Assembly: GCA_963725505.1 (NCBI GenBank) | Contig: CAVRYN010000003.1 | Location: 1-64,000 of the forward strand | Source: Udaeobacter sp963725505 | GTDB lineage: Bacteria > Verrucomicrobiota > Verrucomicrobiia > Chthoniobacterales > UBA10450 | DNA: 64,000 nt | Direction: 5' to 3' | Shown here: piece by piece, positions 8,748-17,664 of the stretch | How the letters are laid out: the number at the start of each line of letters is the position of its first letter | Position numbering within the stretch: the stretch's first letter is position 1 | The notes under the pieces: generated by a model | What the model was told of the DNA's origin: nothing | The model's database searches: none | What the model saw: the letters and a program-made list of their open reading frames with translations, nothing else | Program-made: the position numbers and the translations under genes

Positions 8748-11700
8748 CTACGGGCGTGGCGGCGGCGTCGGACGCGGCCTGGGCGTCGGTGTAGGCCTCG
8801 GCGGCACCGTGATTGTTGCCGTCGGTGTTGCCGTAGCCGTTGCGGTTGCCGTTGCCGTCGCTGTGGCTGTTGGGGTTGGAGTCGGTGTACGTGTCGCTGT
8901 CGCCGTTGCCGTGGCTGTGGCCGTAGGTGTGGGCGTCGGTGTACGTGTCGCCGTTGCCGTGGCTGTTGCCGTGGCTGTGGCTGTTGCCGTGGCTGTGGCT
9001 GTTGGCGTCGGCGTGTGCGTCGCCGTTGGAGACGCCGTAGGAGTAGGCGTTGGCGTCCCGCAGGGCCCTGTGAGGACACTGCTCTCCACCGTGTTCGTGT
9101 CACCGCTGACACCGTCAAATCCTCCTACCACCAACAGGAGATTCCCGATCGCCGTGCCGCCGGTAAAAGAATGCGGCACGTTCGTATTCGGCCCACTCGT
9201 CCAGCTATTGCTAATCGTATCGTAGATGTAGGTGCTGGTGTAAGAAACAGCCGGCGCTCTCATCGAAGCTGCGATGCGATCTTGCCTCGTGGCCGAGGCG
9301 CTAACGTCTGGATTGCCGCCACCGACCAGATAGGTGTTGGTGCCAACCCCAGCCGCGGCAGGCCTATAGATGGCTACTGGCACTGGCGCCACCGCCGCCC
9401 AGGAATCACCCACGATGTCGTAGCGGTAATGATCCGTCGATCCAGCGCCGCCGTTCCAGTGACCAGCCAGATACGCGAACTGACCGACGATACTATAGCC
9501 GGCGCCACCCATCGGTACTGGAATGGGCGCCCGGGAAGTGTTCCAGGTATTGGCAACCGGGTCATACTCCCACGTCTGACTATCTTCAGCGAAGCTAGTG
9601 TTAAAACCACCGATGACGTAGATTTTGCCGTTCACCGAATCATAGACTGCGCTCGGGAAATACCGGCCGTCCGGCATGGGAGCGCCCATGGTCCAGGTGT
9701 CCGTCGCGATGTCGTAGATTTGCGTCGTAGCCAGGACATTGAAGCTCGGGTCGAGCCCGCCGAAGACATAAATCTTGTTGGTGTTCGCGGCGTAAGCTAT
9801 CCCCGCATCATAGAAGCCAATTGTCACATTCGCTAACGGCGTCCAGCTATTGGCGACCGTGTCATACCGGTAAAAAGCGTTCGTTGGCGAGCCGGCGGTG
9901 ATGCCGCCTGCTGAATAACCGAAGGTGCCATTGCTGGTGACCGCTGCTGACTCAACGATGAGTGGGTAATTGGCGACGATCGTCCACGGGCCAGGCGTCC
10001 CTCCTGGCGTACAGGTTGGCGTCGCTGACGGCGTCCCTGTGGGTGTGGCCGTCGGTGTAGGACTTGGACAACCACCGCCGGTGACGTTGATCTCCACCGA
10101 GGTGGTCGTGCTAGCGCCGGTGTATCCGCCCACTGCTACCGCTGTGTTACCCACATGCGTCCCCGCTGGGAACGAGCGCTGCTGGATCAGGCTCGGACCG
10201 CTGCTCCAGGTGTCGGTAGCGGGATCGTAGAGTAGCAGGGCGCCGGTGGTATCCGGGCGGAGCAGCCGGTTGAACCATGCTCGTAGTCCCTTACTGCCCG
10301 ATTTAGGCGATGTGCTCGAATCAGTGAAGGGATTGCCACCACCGAATACCCACAGCTTGCCCCCGACTACCGCAGAGCCCGGCACGTTGTCGGCGCTGGG
10401 CATATTGGCCCGCGCCGTCCAGGTGTCGGTCGCAATGTTGTAGTCCCACGTCGTGGCGATCACGGTGTTGTTGGCATCGCGTCCCCCGGCCACGTAAAGA
10501 TGACCGTTGATCACCCCAGAGGCCGCGCCGCCGAAGCCTGCCGCCGCCGGTATGCTCATCCGGCTGGTGTTAAAGGTGTTGGCGACCGGGTCGTACTCCC
10601 ACGTCTGCAGGAACGCCGGGGTGATGTTTCCGGTGGAATAACCACCCACCAGGTAGATCTTCCCGTTAAAGTAGCCCGATGCCATAAAGGCTCGCACATC
10701 AGGCATGTTCGCACCTGTGGACCAGGTGTTGGTCGCAATGTCGTAGATACGCGTGGTATTGACCACCGTGGCCGTAGTAAACTCCGAGCCACCGAAGACG
10801 AACAGCTTGTTGACATTGGGCGCATACACGCCGGACGCCATGCCGTTGTTCAGATCGGGCACAGGAGCTAGCGGCGTCCAGGTGTTAGCGACCGGGTCAA
10901 ACTTCCCGAACTGGTTGATATTGTCAGCAGCCGAGAAGGAGTAGCCGCCTCCCTCATAGGCAAAGGTGCCATCGCTATCCATGAAGCCGCCGTAATGGTC
11001 TATCGCTACCGGCGCAGCCTGCGTCCACGGCCCGGGTGTACCTCCTGCTGTGCAGCTAGGCGAAGGAGATGGCGTGCCTGTGGCTGTTGGAGTCGGGGTG
11101 GGACTCCCGCATGGTCCGCTAATCAGCCACCTGCCCGCATTCACTACCACCTTCCCCCAATCTCCGCTTTGCGTCGCATCGAACCCGACATAGGCTGTGA
11201 CGCCCACAGTCGTGTGCCCGCCGACCGGACGGAACGCTACCAATGACTCGCCGAGGTTGTTCGCCGCTACCTGTGTCGCTCCAGCCGCGAGCGTTACGAT
11301 GTTCGCGAAGTTGCTGTTAAGTGTGGTGACACCAGTCATCAGCGGGTGCCCCGCGTTAAACGTGCCGAGCGAGAATGCATTGAATTCCAGGTTCGTCGAG
11401 TAACTGTACGGGTTGTAGTTGCCGCTTGCCCATCGGCCGTTGACTCCGTACGGCTGCCCCGGTCCGTAGTGGCTAAAGCCGTACTGGACTACGACCCCAC
11501 CTGAATCTACATAGTCGGCCAGGTTATTGCCAAGCGTATCGCCATCAAGGAATGGACTGTTGCTGAACGGCACTACGATCTGGTATGCCTGAAGCTGACC
11601 CAGAGTCGGTGTGCCGGACGATGCATCGAAGAGGTCAACCGCCGTAACCCCTGGCTCGGCGAGAATTTCCGTTTGCAGCATAGTAGGCAGGCCGTCCGTA

Positions 11701-14700
11701 TCAGCATACACGATGAGCACATGAAACGAACTCGGTGTGCAGCTGGCCGTCGCTGTAGGTGTTGGTGTTGGTGTGGGACCGCAGGGACCGCCAGTGTAAT
11801 AGATCGTCCCATTCCAGACGCGAGGCGAGAAGACCGGCGCGGTGAACGGCACGTTGGTCGCGGATCCGAGGAAAAGAGACAGGTCCGCATTGGAATAGTT
11901 TTGATTCGATCCAGTGCCGTTGGTGTAGTGGAGCGTAATTGCGGGGTCGGCCACCACAGCGATTCCGTAAAGGGTGCCCGCGTTTAGGACGAACGGGTTT
12001 GACAAGGTGACGTGAGTCGGCAAATCGACACCAGCCCCGGTTCCGCTGCCGGTTGCCACTTGCGTCCAAAGGGCCATATTGGTTTCGTTCCCTACCGAGG
12101 TCATCCCGGGTAACACATAAACTCGCACATTACTAAACGCCACTGTTTCTGCGGTATTGATATCGAGTGAAGTTACGGTAATTGGATTCGCCGCAACGGT
12201 GAGGTCGAAATAATTAGCGCCGCCCGCGCTGCCAGCGTTATTCGAGGCGAAGAGTGTTGTTATCTGTGCCGGCGTGCACGTCGGGCTGGCTGTCGGCGTA
12301 GCTGAAGGTATTACTGTCGGTGTTGGCGTTGCCGATGGTGAAGCCGTAGGCGTTGGCGTCGCTGATGGACTCGCCGTTGGTGTAGCACTCGGTGTGCCTG
12401 TCGGAGTCGGGCTGGGACAGCCTCCGGTGACGACATTGATCTCCACCGACGTTGTTGTAGTAGAGCCATTGTATCCGCCCACCGCTACCGCTGTGTTACC
12501 CACATGCGTACCCGCAGGGAACGAGCGTTGCACATTCAGGCTCGGCCCGCTGCTCCAACTGTCGGTAGCCGGATCGTACACCTGCAGGGCGTTCGTGGTG
12601 TCCGGCCTGCCCAACCGGTTTAGCCATGCGCGAAATCCCTTCGTGCCTGAGGTAGGCGCGGCCGCTGAGCCGGCGAATGGATTGCCACCGCCGAATATCC
12701 ACACCTTGCCCGCGATCACCGCCGAGCCCGGCACGTTGTTGGCGCTGAGCATATTGGCCCGCGCCGTCCAGGTGTCGGCCGCAATGTTGTAGTCCCACGT
12801 CGTGGCGATCACGGTGTTGTTGGCATCGCGTCCGCCGGCCACATACAGATGACCGTTGGCCACCCCCGAGCCCGCGCCACCGAAGCCTGTCGCCGCGGGT
12901 ATGCTCGTCTTCGTCACGAAGCTGTTAGCAACCGGGTCATACTCCCAGGTCTGCAGGAACGCCGGGGTGATGTTTCCGGTGGAATAACCACCCACCAGGT
13001 AGATCTTCCCGTTAAAGTAGCCCGATGCCATGAAGGCGCGCACATCAGGCATCGGCGCTCCGGTGCTCCAGGTGTTGGTGGCGATATCGTAGATTCGGGT
13101 GGTATTGACCACGATGCCGGTGGTGGGATCGTCGCCACCGAAGACGAAGAGCTTGTTCACGTTGGGCGCATACACGGCTGAGGCCTCGGCGTTGGTCAGA
13201 TCTGGCACAGGGGCGAGAGGTGTCCAGGTGTTAGCGACTGGGTTAAACTTACCGAACTGGTTGATGGTGCCACCGGCCGAGAAGGAGTAGCCGCCTCCCT
13301 CATAGGCAAAGGTGCCATCGCTGTCCATGAAGCCGCCGTAGTGATCTATCGCTACTGGCGCAGCTTGCGTCCACACCCCAGGTGTGCCTCCAGGTGTGCA
13401 AGTGGGCGTCGGCGAAGGTGTTCCCGTCGTAGCTGTAGGTGTAGCTGTAGGGGTGGGCGACGCGCAGGGGGCCAGCGTATAGATGAAGTAAGCGCCCGTG
13501 GCTACGCCAGCTGGCGGGTTGGTGCCGGTGGCGTCACACCCTACCTGCGTGAAGTTCGTCGTGTTTTGCTGCACTCCTACCGTTAGGGCGCTATCTGTGC
13601 CTCCTGTGTGGCTGGTCACCAGATTGTAGTAAACATCGAACCTACCCGTGAGGGCGGTAGCCTCGTTGAAGATCACCTCATAGTTGAGGTTGGGAGTGGG
13701 ATTGCCCGGGTAGTAGGCATCGCGCCACTCGATGACGAAAGTCCGGTTGGGAGCAGTGCCGTAGGTCGCGTAGAACACGCCGCAAGTGGGGCACGTGGCC
13801 GTGACCGGGTACTGGTCCACCCACATAGGGCCTATGGTGTAGGTAGCGATGGAGTTGGGCATACAGGTGATGCCGAAGCCAGCGTAATCTGTGCCGAATC
13901 CCAGTTCACCGTTCGAGCCAGCCAGGGCGCTGTTGTAGGTGGTGTCATAAATCTTGACCGGGAATGGGAATGGGACCGAAAGGGAGCAGTCGTCGCAGTT
14001 GATGCCCAGGCTGGTGGTGCCGGCCAGATATGAGCCCGTAGTGATCGTGTAGTTGTAGTTCTGCGCCGTCGGGCAGGTCGGGGTCGGAGTAGGCGTCGGT
14101 GTAAACGTGGCCGTTGCCGTCGGCGTGGGCGATGCGCAGGGAGCCAGGGTGTAGGTCTGCATGCTCGCGGCCGGCCGGCCGGCGTTGCACTGCGACTGGG
14201 TGTAGGTCGTGCCGTTCTGCTCGACGCCGATGGCTCCGACGGTGGTGTTGGCCGAGCCGAAGGCGCCATAAATGATATCGAAGCTGTTCAGCACGCCTTC
14301 GTGGAAAACAACCTCATAGTTGGCGTCGCTATTGGCAAGGCAGGTGGTGGCTCCATTATAGCGGCAGGCGCGCCACTCGATGTAGAAGTTGCGGTTGGGC
14401 GCGGTGCCGGTCGTGGTGGTGAAGATGCCGTAGTTGCCCGTCGCGCCGGTGATCTGGTCCACAGCAAAGGGGAAGATGTTGTAGGTCGCGGTGGCATCCG
14501 GCAGACAGCCGGTGTAGAAGAAGTTATCGGCGGTGCCGAAGGCCAGGTAGCCGTTGGAGCCGGCCGTGGCCGTGGTGAAGGTGTTACCGTAAAGGCCGAC
14601 CGCGAAGGGCAGGGTGATGAGCGTGCCGCAGTCGTCGCAGTGGTTGCCGATGTCGGTCGTGCCGGAGACGATGGTGCCGCTGCCGTTGGTGATGTTGTAG

Positions 14701-16853
14701 TTCTGCGCCGTCGGGCAGGTCGGGGTCGGAGTAGGCGTCGGTGTTGAAGTCGCAGTAGGTGTAGACGTTGCAGTAGCTGTGGCCGTTGGAGTCGCTGCGA
14801 CTGTCGGCGTTGGTGTCGGGGTGAATGTCGCAGTGGCTGTAGGTGTTGCCGTAGCTGTTGATGTAGGCGTAGGCGAGGCACAGCCGCCAGTGTAAACATA
14901 ATTGAGTTGCAATCCGTCCACCAGCCCGCCCGTGTTGCACTCAAACTGCGTGAAGTGCGAGCCGGTGTCGCGCTGCGCGCCTACAGTAGCGCCCGATCCG
15001 GTGTTTGTGTTCAGGGCGCCATAGATGATCTCGAAGTTAGGCGTATCCTCGTGCAGACGGACTTCGAAATCGAGGATCGGCGGTCCACCTGAGCAGCAGA
15101 ACTGTTCCCGGAACTCGATGTTGAAGATGCGATGAGGCGTAGTCCCACTGGTCGAAGTGAATACACCCTGCCCGTTCGCGGTATCCACATCGTACAGGTC
15201 GTCCCAGTATGGAGCAAGCAAGCCATTCATCGTGGCGGTGGGCAGGCACGCGTTTGTGAACGTGCTGTTGCTACTTGTAAATTGCAGGTTGCCGTTCGAG
15301 CAGATATTGACCGAAGTGAAGCTCTGGTCGTAGAAAGTGACCGGGAAGGGCAAGCCGATGTTGGTGATGCCGTCGTCAGCGTGGTTGCCGCTGTCCACCG
15401 TGCCGGGCACGATGGTACCGCTGGTGGTGGTGATCGTATAATCGCCGATCGGGCACGTCGGCGTTGGACTAGCTGTTGGTGTAGGTGTGGGCGAGCCCGG
15501 GCACGGAACATAAGAGGCGGTCAGTTGCTGCCCAGAGCTGACCGGCGGGCTGATCCCGCCTGTGGCATCGCAGCCATACTGAGTAAAGATGACGTTATCC
15601 TGCTTCACCCCCACCACCAACGCGCTGTCGTTGCCAAACGGGTCGGCTGTGACGGTGTTATAGATGTATCGGAAGGGTGGCGAACCGTTCTCGTACAGGG
15701 CTATCTCGTAATTCAGTGGCACGCCATCACCGAAGTCCTCGGTTCGGTACTCGACATAGAAGACGCGGTTAGGCGCGGTGCCTGTGGTGGTCGTGAAGAT
15801 ACCCTCGCCTGCGTTAAAAGTGACCTGGTCGTCCCAATAAGGAGCCAACACGAAAGTACCCTGGGTGCTCGGCCAGCAGGTAATGTCAAAGGTGTCATTG
15901 ACTGTTCCGAAGGTCAGATGGCCGTTCGAGCCTGCGGCCGCACTCGTGTAGGTATTCCCATACAGGCTCACCGGGAACGGAAGCGTAATGACCGTGCTGC
16001 AATCATCGCAACTGTTGCCGATATTGGTTACGCCCGGCACGAACGTACCGGTACTGGAGGAGAACGTGTAAGTGGGGCATGGCGCTGCTGTCCCGTTAAG
16101 CCGGAAAACCTGGTCGGGTCCGCCTGCGGTAGTTATGCAGCTCGCCAGCTTTGGCATCCAAGTGGGGCAGATCCCGAAGCCGCCGCCCGGATTTTGCCAG
16201 GCCGCAGGAGAGTTGGACTGCACCGTGCGATCGGTCGAGCCCCACTCGCCGCCAGTGCCAAAGGTCATGTTGGCCTGGATCTCGACCCAGTAGTGGCCCG
16301 CGGTGAGGACCGCCGGGGCTGGCAGGTTTACCGTGAAGGTGGTGCCCACTACGCTGAACGGCTGGCTGGTCGCGCTATAGACTGGCGCGCCGGGAACGCC
16401 CCCGCTATCGCTATAAAAGAAGACATTAAAACTGGCGGCAGGTCCGGCGCCATTGAAGTACAACCCATCGGCATCGATCGACTGCACATTCCAAGTCTGA
16501 CTTGGTGGCACCACGAAGTCGTCGGCGAGATCAGAACTAAACGTGGGGAAGTCGGTGAACGTCGCCGACAAGGTGGCGGTGCCCGAAGCATTGTTGTACT
16601 GATCGTAGAGGACCGCCGCCGGCGCGGCCGGCACCGGAGGATTGACCGGAAGGCGAATCGCGGATGCAGCAGCGGCGACATTTGAGGTTGTGGGAAGCTG
16701 CGCTATGCTCGCGGCTTGGGCTCGCTTGGTAGTCCCGCGACTGCGGGACTGCGCCAGCGCGAATGGGATCGCGCAGACGGCGAGAAGCAGGAGCAGGTAA
16801 AACGCGCTCCGAATAATTTGTGCTTTGATGGTGGGATTAATTTGTTTTTTCAT
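8748..16853 (-). CDS. Giant secreted mosaic protein (2701 aa): four nidogen-like, three kelch, GATase-like domains, Arg/Pro tail
   Basis: An uninterrupted ORF starting MKKQINPTIKA with a signal peptide cut near ALA-Q. Approximate residue map: 80-255 N-terminal beta domain, also in the 32408-37325 protein (VLYDQYNNASGTATLSATF, FGICPTW); 258-451, 461-654, 708-908 and 924-1128 nidogen-like sandwiches; 1151-1474 kelch 1; 1528-1688 beta domain of unknown type; 1701-1914 flavodoxin/glutamine-amidotransferase-like fold (FHVLIVYADTDGLPTMLQ, GGVVVQYGF); 1934-2258 kelch 2; 2278-2598 kelch 3; 2598-2701 PT linker and RPTPTPRPRPTPPPRP. Linkers of SPTPTPTATPT type separate modules, and most modules begin and end with Cys. 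Kelch 2 is almost identical to the kelch of the 32408-37325 gene. No catalytic site is evident. An adhesive or display role is inferred from architecture. Confidence 0.88.
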   Translation of the reverse strand: MKKQINPTIKAQIIRSAFYLLLLLAVCAIPFALAQSRSRGTTKRAQAASIAQLPTTSNVAAAASAIRLPVNPPVPAAPAAVLYDQYNNASGTATLSATFTDFPTFSSDLADDFVVPPSQTWNVQSIDADGLYFNGAGPAASFNVFFYSDSGGVPGAPVYSATSQPFSVVGTTFTVNLPAPAVLTAGHYWVEIQANMTFGTGGEWGSTDRTVQSNSPAAWQNPGGGFGICPTWMPKLASCITTAGGPDQVFRLNGTAAPCPTYTFSSSTGTFVPGVTNIGNSCDDCSTVITLPFPVSLYGNTYTSAAAGSNGHLTFGTVNDTFDITCWPSTQGTFVLAPYWDDQVTFNAGEGIFTTTTGTAPNRVFYVEYRTEDFGDGVPLNYEIALYENGSPPFRYIYNTVTADPFGNDSALVVGVKQDNVIFTQYGCDATGGISPPVSSGQQLTASYVPCPGSPTPTPTASPTPTCPIGDYTITTTSGTIVPGTVDSGNHADDGITNIGLPFPVTFYDQSFTSVNICSNGNLQFTSSNSTFTNACLPTATMNGLLAPYWDDLYDVDTANGQGVFTSTSGTTPHRIFNIEFREQFCCSGGPPILDFEVRLHEDTPNFEIIYGALNTNTGSGATVGAQRDTGSHFTQFECNTGGLVDGLQLNYVYTGGCASPTPTSTATATPTATATFTPTPTPTVAATPTATATATSTPTATSTPTPTPTPTCPTAQNYNITNGSGTIVSGTTDIGNHCDDCGTLITLPFAVGLYGNTFTTATAGSNGYLAFGTADNFFYTGCLPDATATYNIFPFAVDQITGATGNYGIFTTTTGTAPNRNFYIEWRACRYNGATTCLANSDANYEVVFHEGVLNSFDIIYGAFGSANTTVGAIGVEQNGTTYTQSQCNAGRPAASMQTYTLAPCASPTPTATATFTPTPTPTPTCPTAQNYNYTITTGSYLAGTTSLGINCDDCSLSVPFPFPVKIYDTTYNSALAGSNGELGFGTDYAGFGITCMPNSIATYTIGPMWVDQYPVTATCPTCGVFYATYGTAPNRTFVIEWRDAYYPGNPTPNLNYEVIFNEATALTGRFDVYYNLVTSHTGGTDSALTVGVQQNTTNFTQVGCDATGTNPPAGVATGAYFIYTLAPCASPTPTATPTATTGTPSPTPTCTPGGTPGVWTQAAPVAIDHYGGFMDSDGTFAYEGGGYSFSAGGTINQFGKFNPVANTWTPLAPVPDLTNAEASAVYAPNVNKLFVFGGDDPTTGIVVNTTRIYDIATNTWSTGAPMPDVRAFMASGYFNGKIYLVGGYSTGNITPAFLQTWEYDPVANSFVTKTSIPAATGFGGAGSGVANGHLYVAGGRDANNTVIATTWDYNIAADTWTARANMLSANNVPGSAVIAGKVWIFGGGNPFAGSAAAPTSGTKGFRAWLNRLGRPDTTNALQVYDPATDSWSSGPSLNVQRSFPAGTHVGNTAVAVGGYNGSTTTTSVEINVVTGGCPSPTPTGTPSATPTASPSATPTPTASPSATPTPTVIPSATPTASPTCTPAQITTLFASNNAGSAGGANYFDLTVAANPITVTSLDINTAETVAFSNVRVYVLPGMTSVGNETNMALWTQVATGSGTGAGVDLPTHVTLSNPFVLNAGTLYGIAVVADPAITLHYTNGTGSNQNYSNADLSLFLGSATNVPFTAPVFSPRVWNGTIYYTGGPCGPTPTPTPTATASCTPSSFHVLIVYADTDGLPTMLQTEILAEPGVTAVDLFDASSGTPTLGQLQAYQIVVPFSNSPFLDGDTLGNNLADYVDSGGVVVQYGFSHYGPGQPYGVNGRWASGNYNPYSYSTNLEFNAFSLGTFNAGHPLMTGVTTLNSNFANIVTLAAGATQVAANNLGESLVAFRPVGGHTTVGVTAYVGFDATQSGDWGKVVVNAGRWLISGPCGSPTPTPTATGTPSPSPSCTAGGTPGPWTQAAPVAIDHYGGFMDSDGTFAYEGGGYSFSAADNINQFGKFDPVANTWTPLAPVPDLNNGMASGVYAPNVNKLFVFGGSEFTTATVVNTTRIYDIATNTWSTGANMPDVRAFMASGYFNGKIYLVGGYSTGNITPAFLQTWEYDPVANTFNTSRMSIPAAAGFGGAASGVINGHLYVAGGRDANNTVIATTWDYNIATDTWTARANMPSADNVPGSAVVGGKLWVFGGGNPFTDSSTSPKSGSKGLRAWFNRLLRPDTTGALLLYDPATDTWSSGPSLIQQRSFPAGTHVGNTAVAVGGYTGASTTTSVEINVTGGGCPSPTPTATPTGTPSATPTCTPGGTPGPWTIVANYPLIVESAAVTSNGTFGYSAGGITAGSPTNAFYRYDTVANSWTPLANVTIGFYDAGIAYAANTNKIYVFGGLDPSFNVLATTQIYDIATDTWTMGAPMPDGRYFPSAVYDSVNGKIYVIGGFNTSFAEDSQTWEYDPVANTWNTSRAPIPVPMGGAGYSIVGQFAYLAGHWNGGAGSTDHYRYDIVGDSWAAVAPVPVAIYRPAAAGVGTNTYLVGGGNPDVSASATRQDRIAASMRAPAVSYTSTYIYDTISNSWTSGPNTNVPHSFTGGTAIGNLLLVVGGFDGVSGDTNTVESSVLTGPCGTPTPTPTASPTATHTPTPTATATATATATATATATATRTPTPTPTATATATATATRTPTPTPTATATATATATATATPTATITVPPRPTPTPRPRPTPPPRP
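10049..11090 (-). repeat. Duplicated kelch module, copy 1 (partner 33241-34282)
   Basis: This ~1042-bp block matches 33241-34282 at a constant offset of 23,192 bp with no indel. By eye I find six base differences (10176, 10527, 10804, 10815, 10977, 11016), all synonymous. Similarity fades inside the flanking PT linkers. Confidence 0.85.
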
Positions 16854-16933
16854 TGTTTTGTCCCTCGAGGTTTGGGAAAATTCACGGAAGCAATCCGCTG
16901 AGTGTACTGGTGGGCGTACATCGTGGGGACACG

Positions 16934-16963
16934 CTTGTAGCGAAAAACGCGGGAGCGCGTCAA
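16934..16963 (-). promoter_or_regulatory. Promoter of giant gene, TTGACG-N18-TACAAG
   Basis: -35 TTGACG at 16963-16958 and -10-like TACAAG at 16939-16934 with an 18-bp spacer, preceded by A-tracts on the minus strand (16964-17000). It lies about 80 bp before the ATG. The same layout precedes five other minus-strand secreted genes. Confidence 0.6.
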
Positions 16964-17089
16964 CCTTTTTTTTACATTTTTTTGAAATTTTTTCTGGGGG
17001 GGGGAAATCGCCGCTGATGAGGCGCGAAAATCGGAGACTAAATGGTCAGATTTTGTCGGGGAATCTGAGAATTTTGGCGCTTCGCGCCT

Positions 17090-17166
17090 GTAGCCGGGAT
17101 CGGTGATCCCGGCCCCGGTGACGCTGGGAGAGAATCTCAAATGCCGGGATCACCGATCCCGGCTAC
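17090..17166. repeat. Inverted pair of GTAG-CCGGGATC palindromes (REPIN-like)
   Basis: GTAGCCGGGATCGGTGATCC (17090-17109, completed by CGGC) and the same sequence inverted at 17143-17166 face each other about 30 bp apart. The outer TAG of the second copy supplies the stop codon of the neighbouring RAYT remnant. Confidence 0.75.
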
Positions 17167-17309
17167 AACATCAGTGACTCAATCTCCCCTTGCCATGCCC
17201 ACTGATCGGACGTCTCAACCAACCCGGCCCGTACCGGGTTCTCTTTAACGTACTCCCACTTTTGACTATAGCTCTCAGCGGAGCGTAAAACATGGTCAAA
17301 GAACTCTTC

Positions 17310-17612
17310 CTACACTAATATTCTCTGTAAGAGCAAACCCTAACCGAGCCAGTGGAGCGGTAAAGCGAGGGCTGACACAAGCAGGGTGCGCGGGCACGGA
17401 GGGGAAGGGACGCGCAGGCGCTCGGGGACGCGCTGCGGGAGACGGTAGTGGGCAGCGCGCCAGCTGAGCGACCCACACAGAATACTAGTGTAGCTGTTCG
17501 CTTACGCTCAAGGCGGGCAAGATGCGCCGCCCCTACCCGGCGCTGTCGCTCCGCTCCGGCCAGCGTAGCTGGCGGCTCACAGATCAAATGGCCTCCATCT
17601 GTGAGCCAGCGC
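17310..17612 (-). mobile_element. 303-bp structured element after the RAYT Trp-Gln codons, copy 2
   Basis: Starts GCGCTGGCTCACAGAT and ends ACAGAGAATATTAGTGTAG before GAAGAG. Compared with copy 1, the left stem changes to GGCTCACAGAT/ATCTGTGAGCC with pairing kept. The right stem changes C-G to T-A (TATTCT/AGAATA) and T-A to C-G (CACTA/TAGTG), again with pairing kept. Confidence 0.75.
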
Positions 17613-17639
17613 CTGCCAGACTCTTCCACTCAGTTTTAA

Positions 17640-17664
17640 GCCGGGATCGGTGATCCCGGCTACA
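17640..17664. repeat. CCGGGATC palindrome inside a RAYT remnant
   Basis: GCCGGGATCGGTGATCCCGG followed by CTAC, in frame within the RAYT at 17163-17950 between KRIVREH and LSGRVWQ, encoding AVAGITDPG. A REP-like repeat inserted into its presumed mobiliser. Confidence 0.75.

Noticed and set aside
13341..16685. 517-aa and other long plus-strand ORFs inside the giant gene
   Set aside because: They are opposite or out of frame to clear domain homology, and their composition is Arg/Ala-rich as expected of shadow frames.
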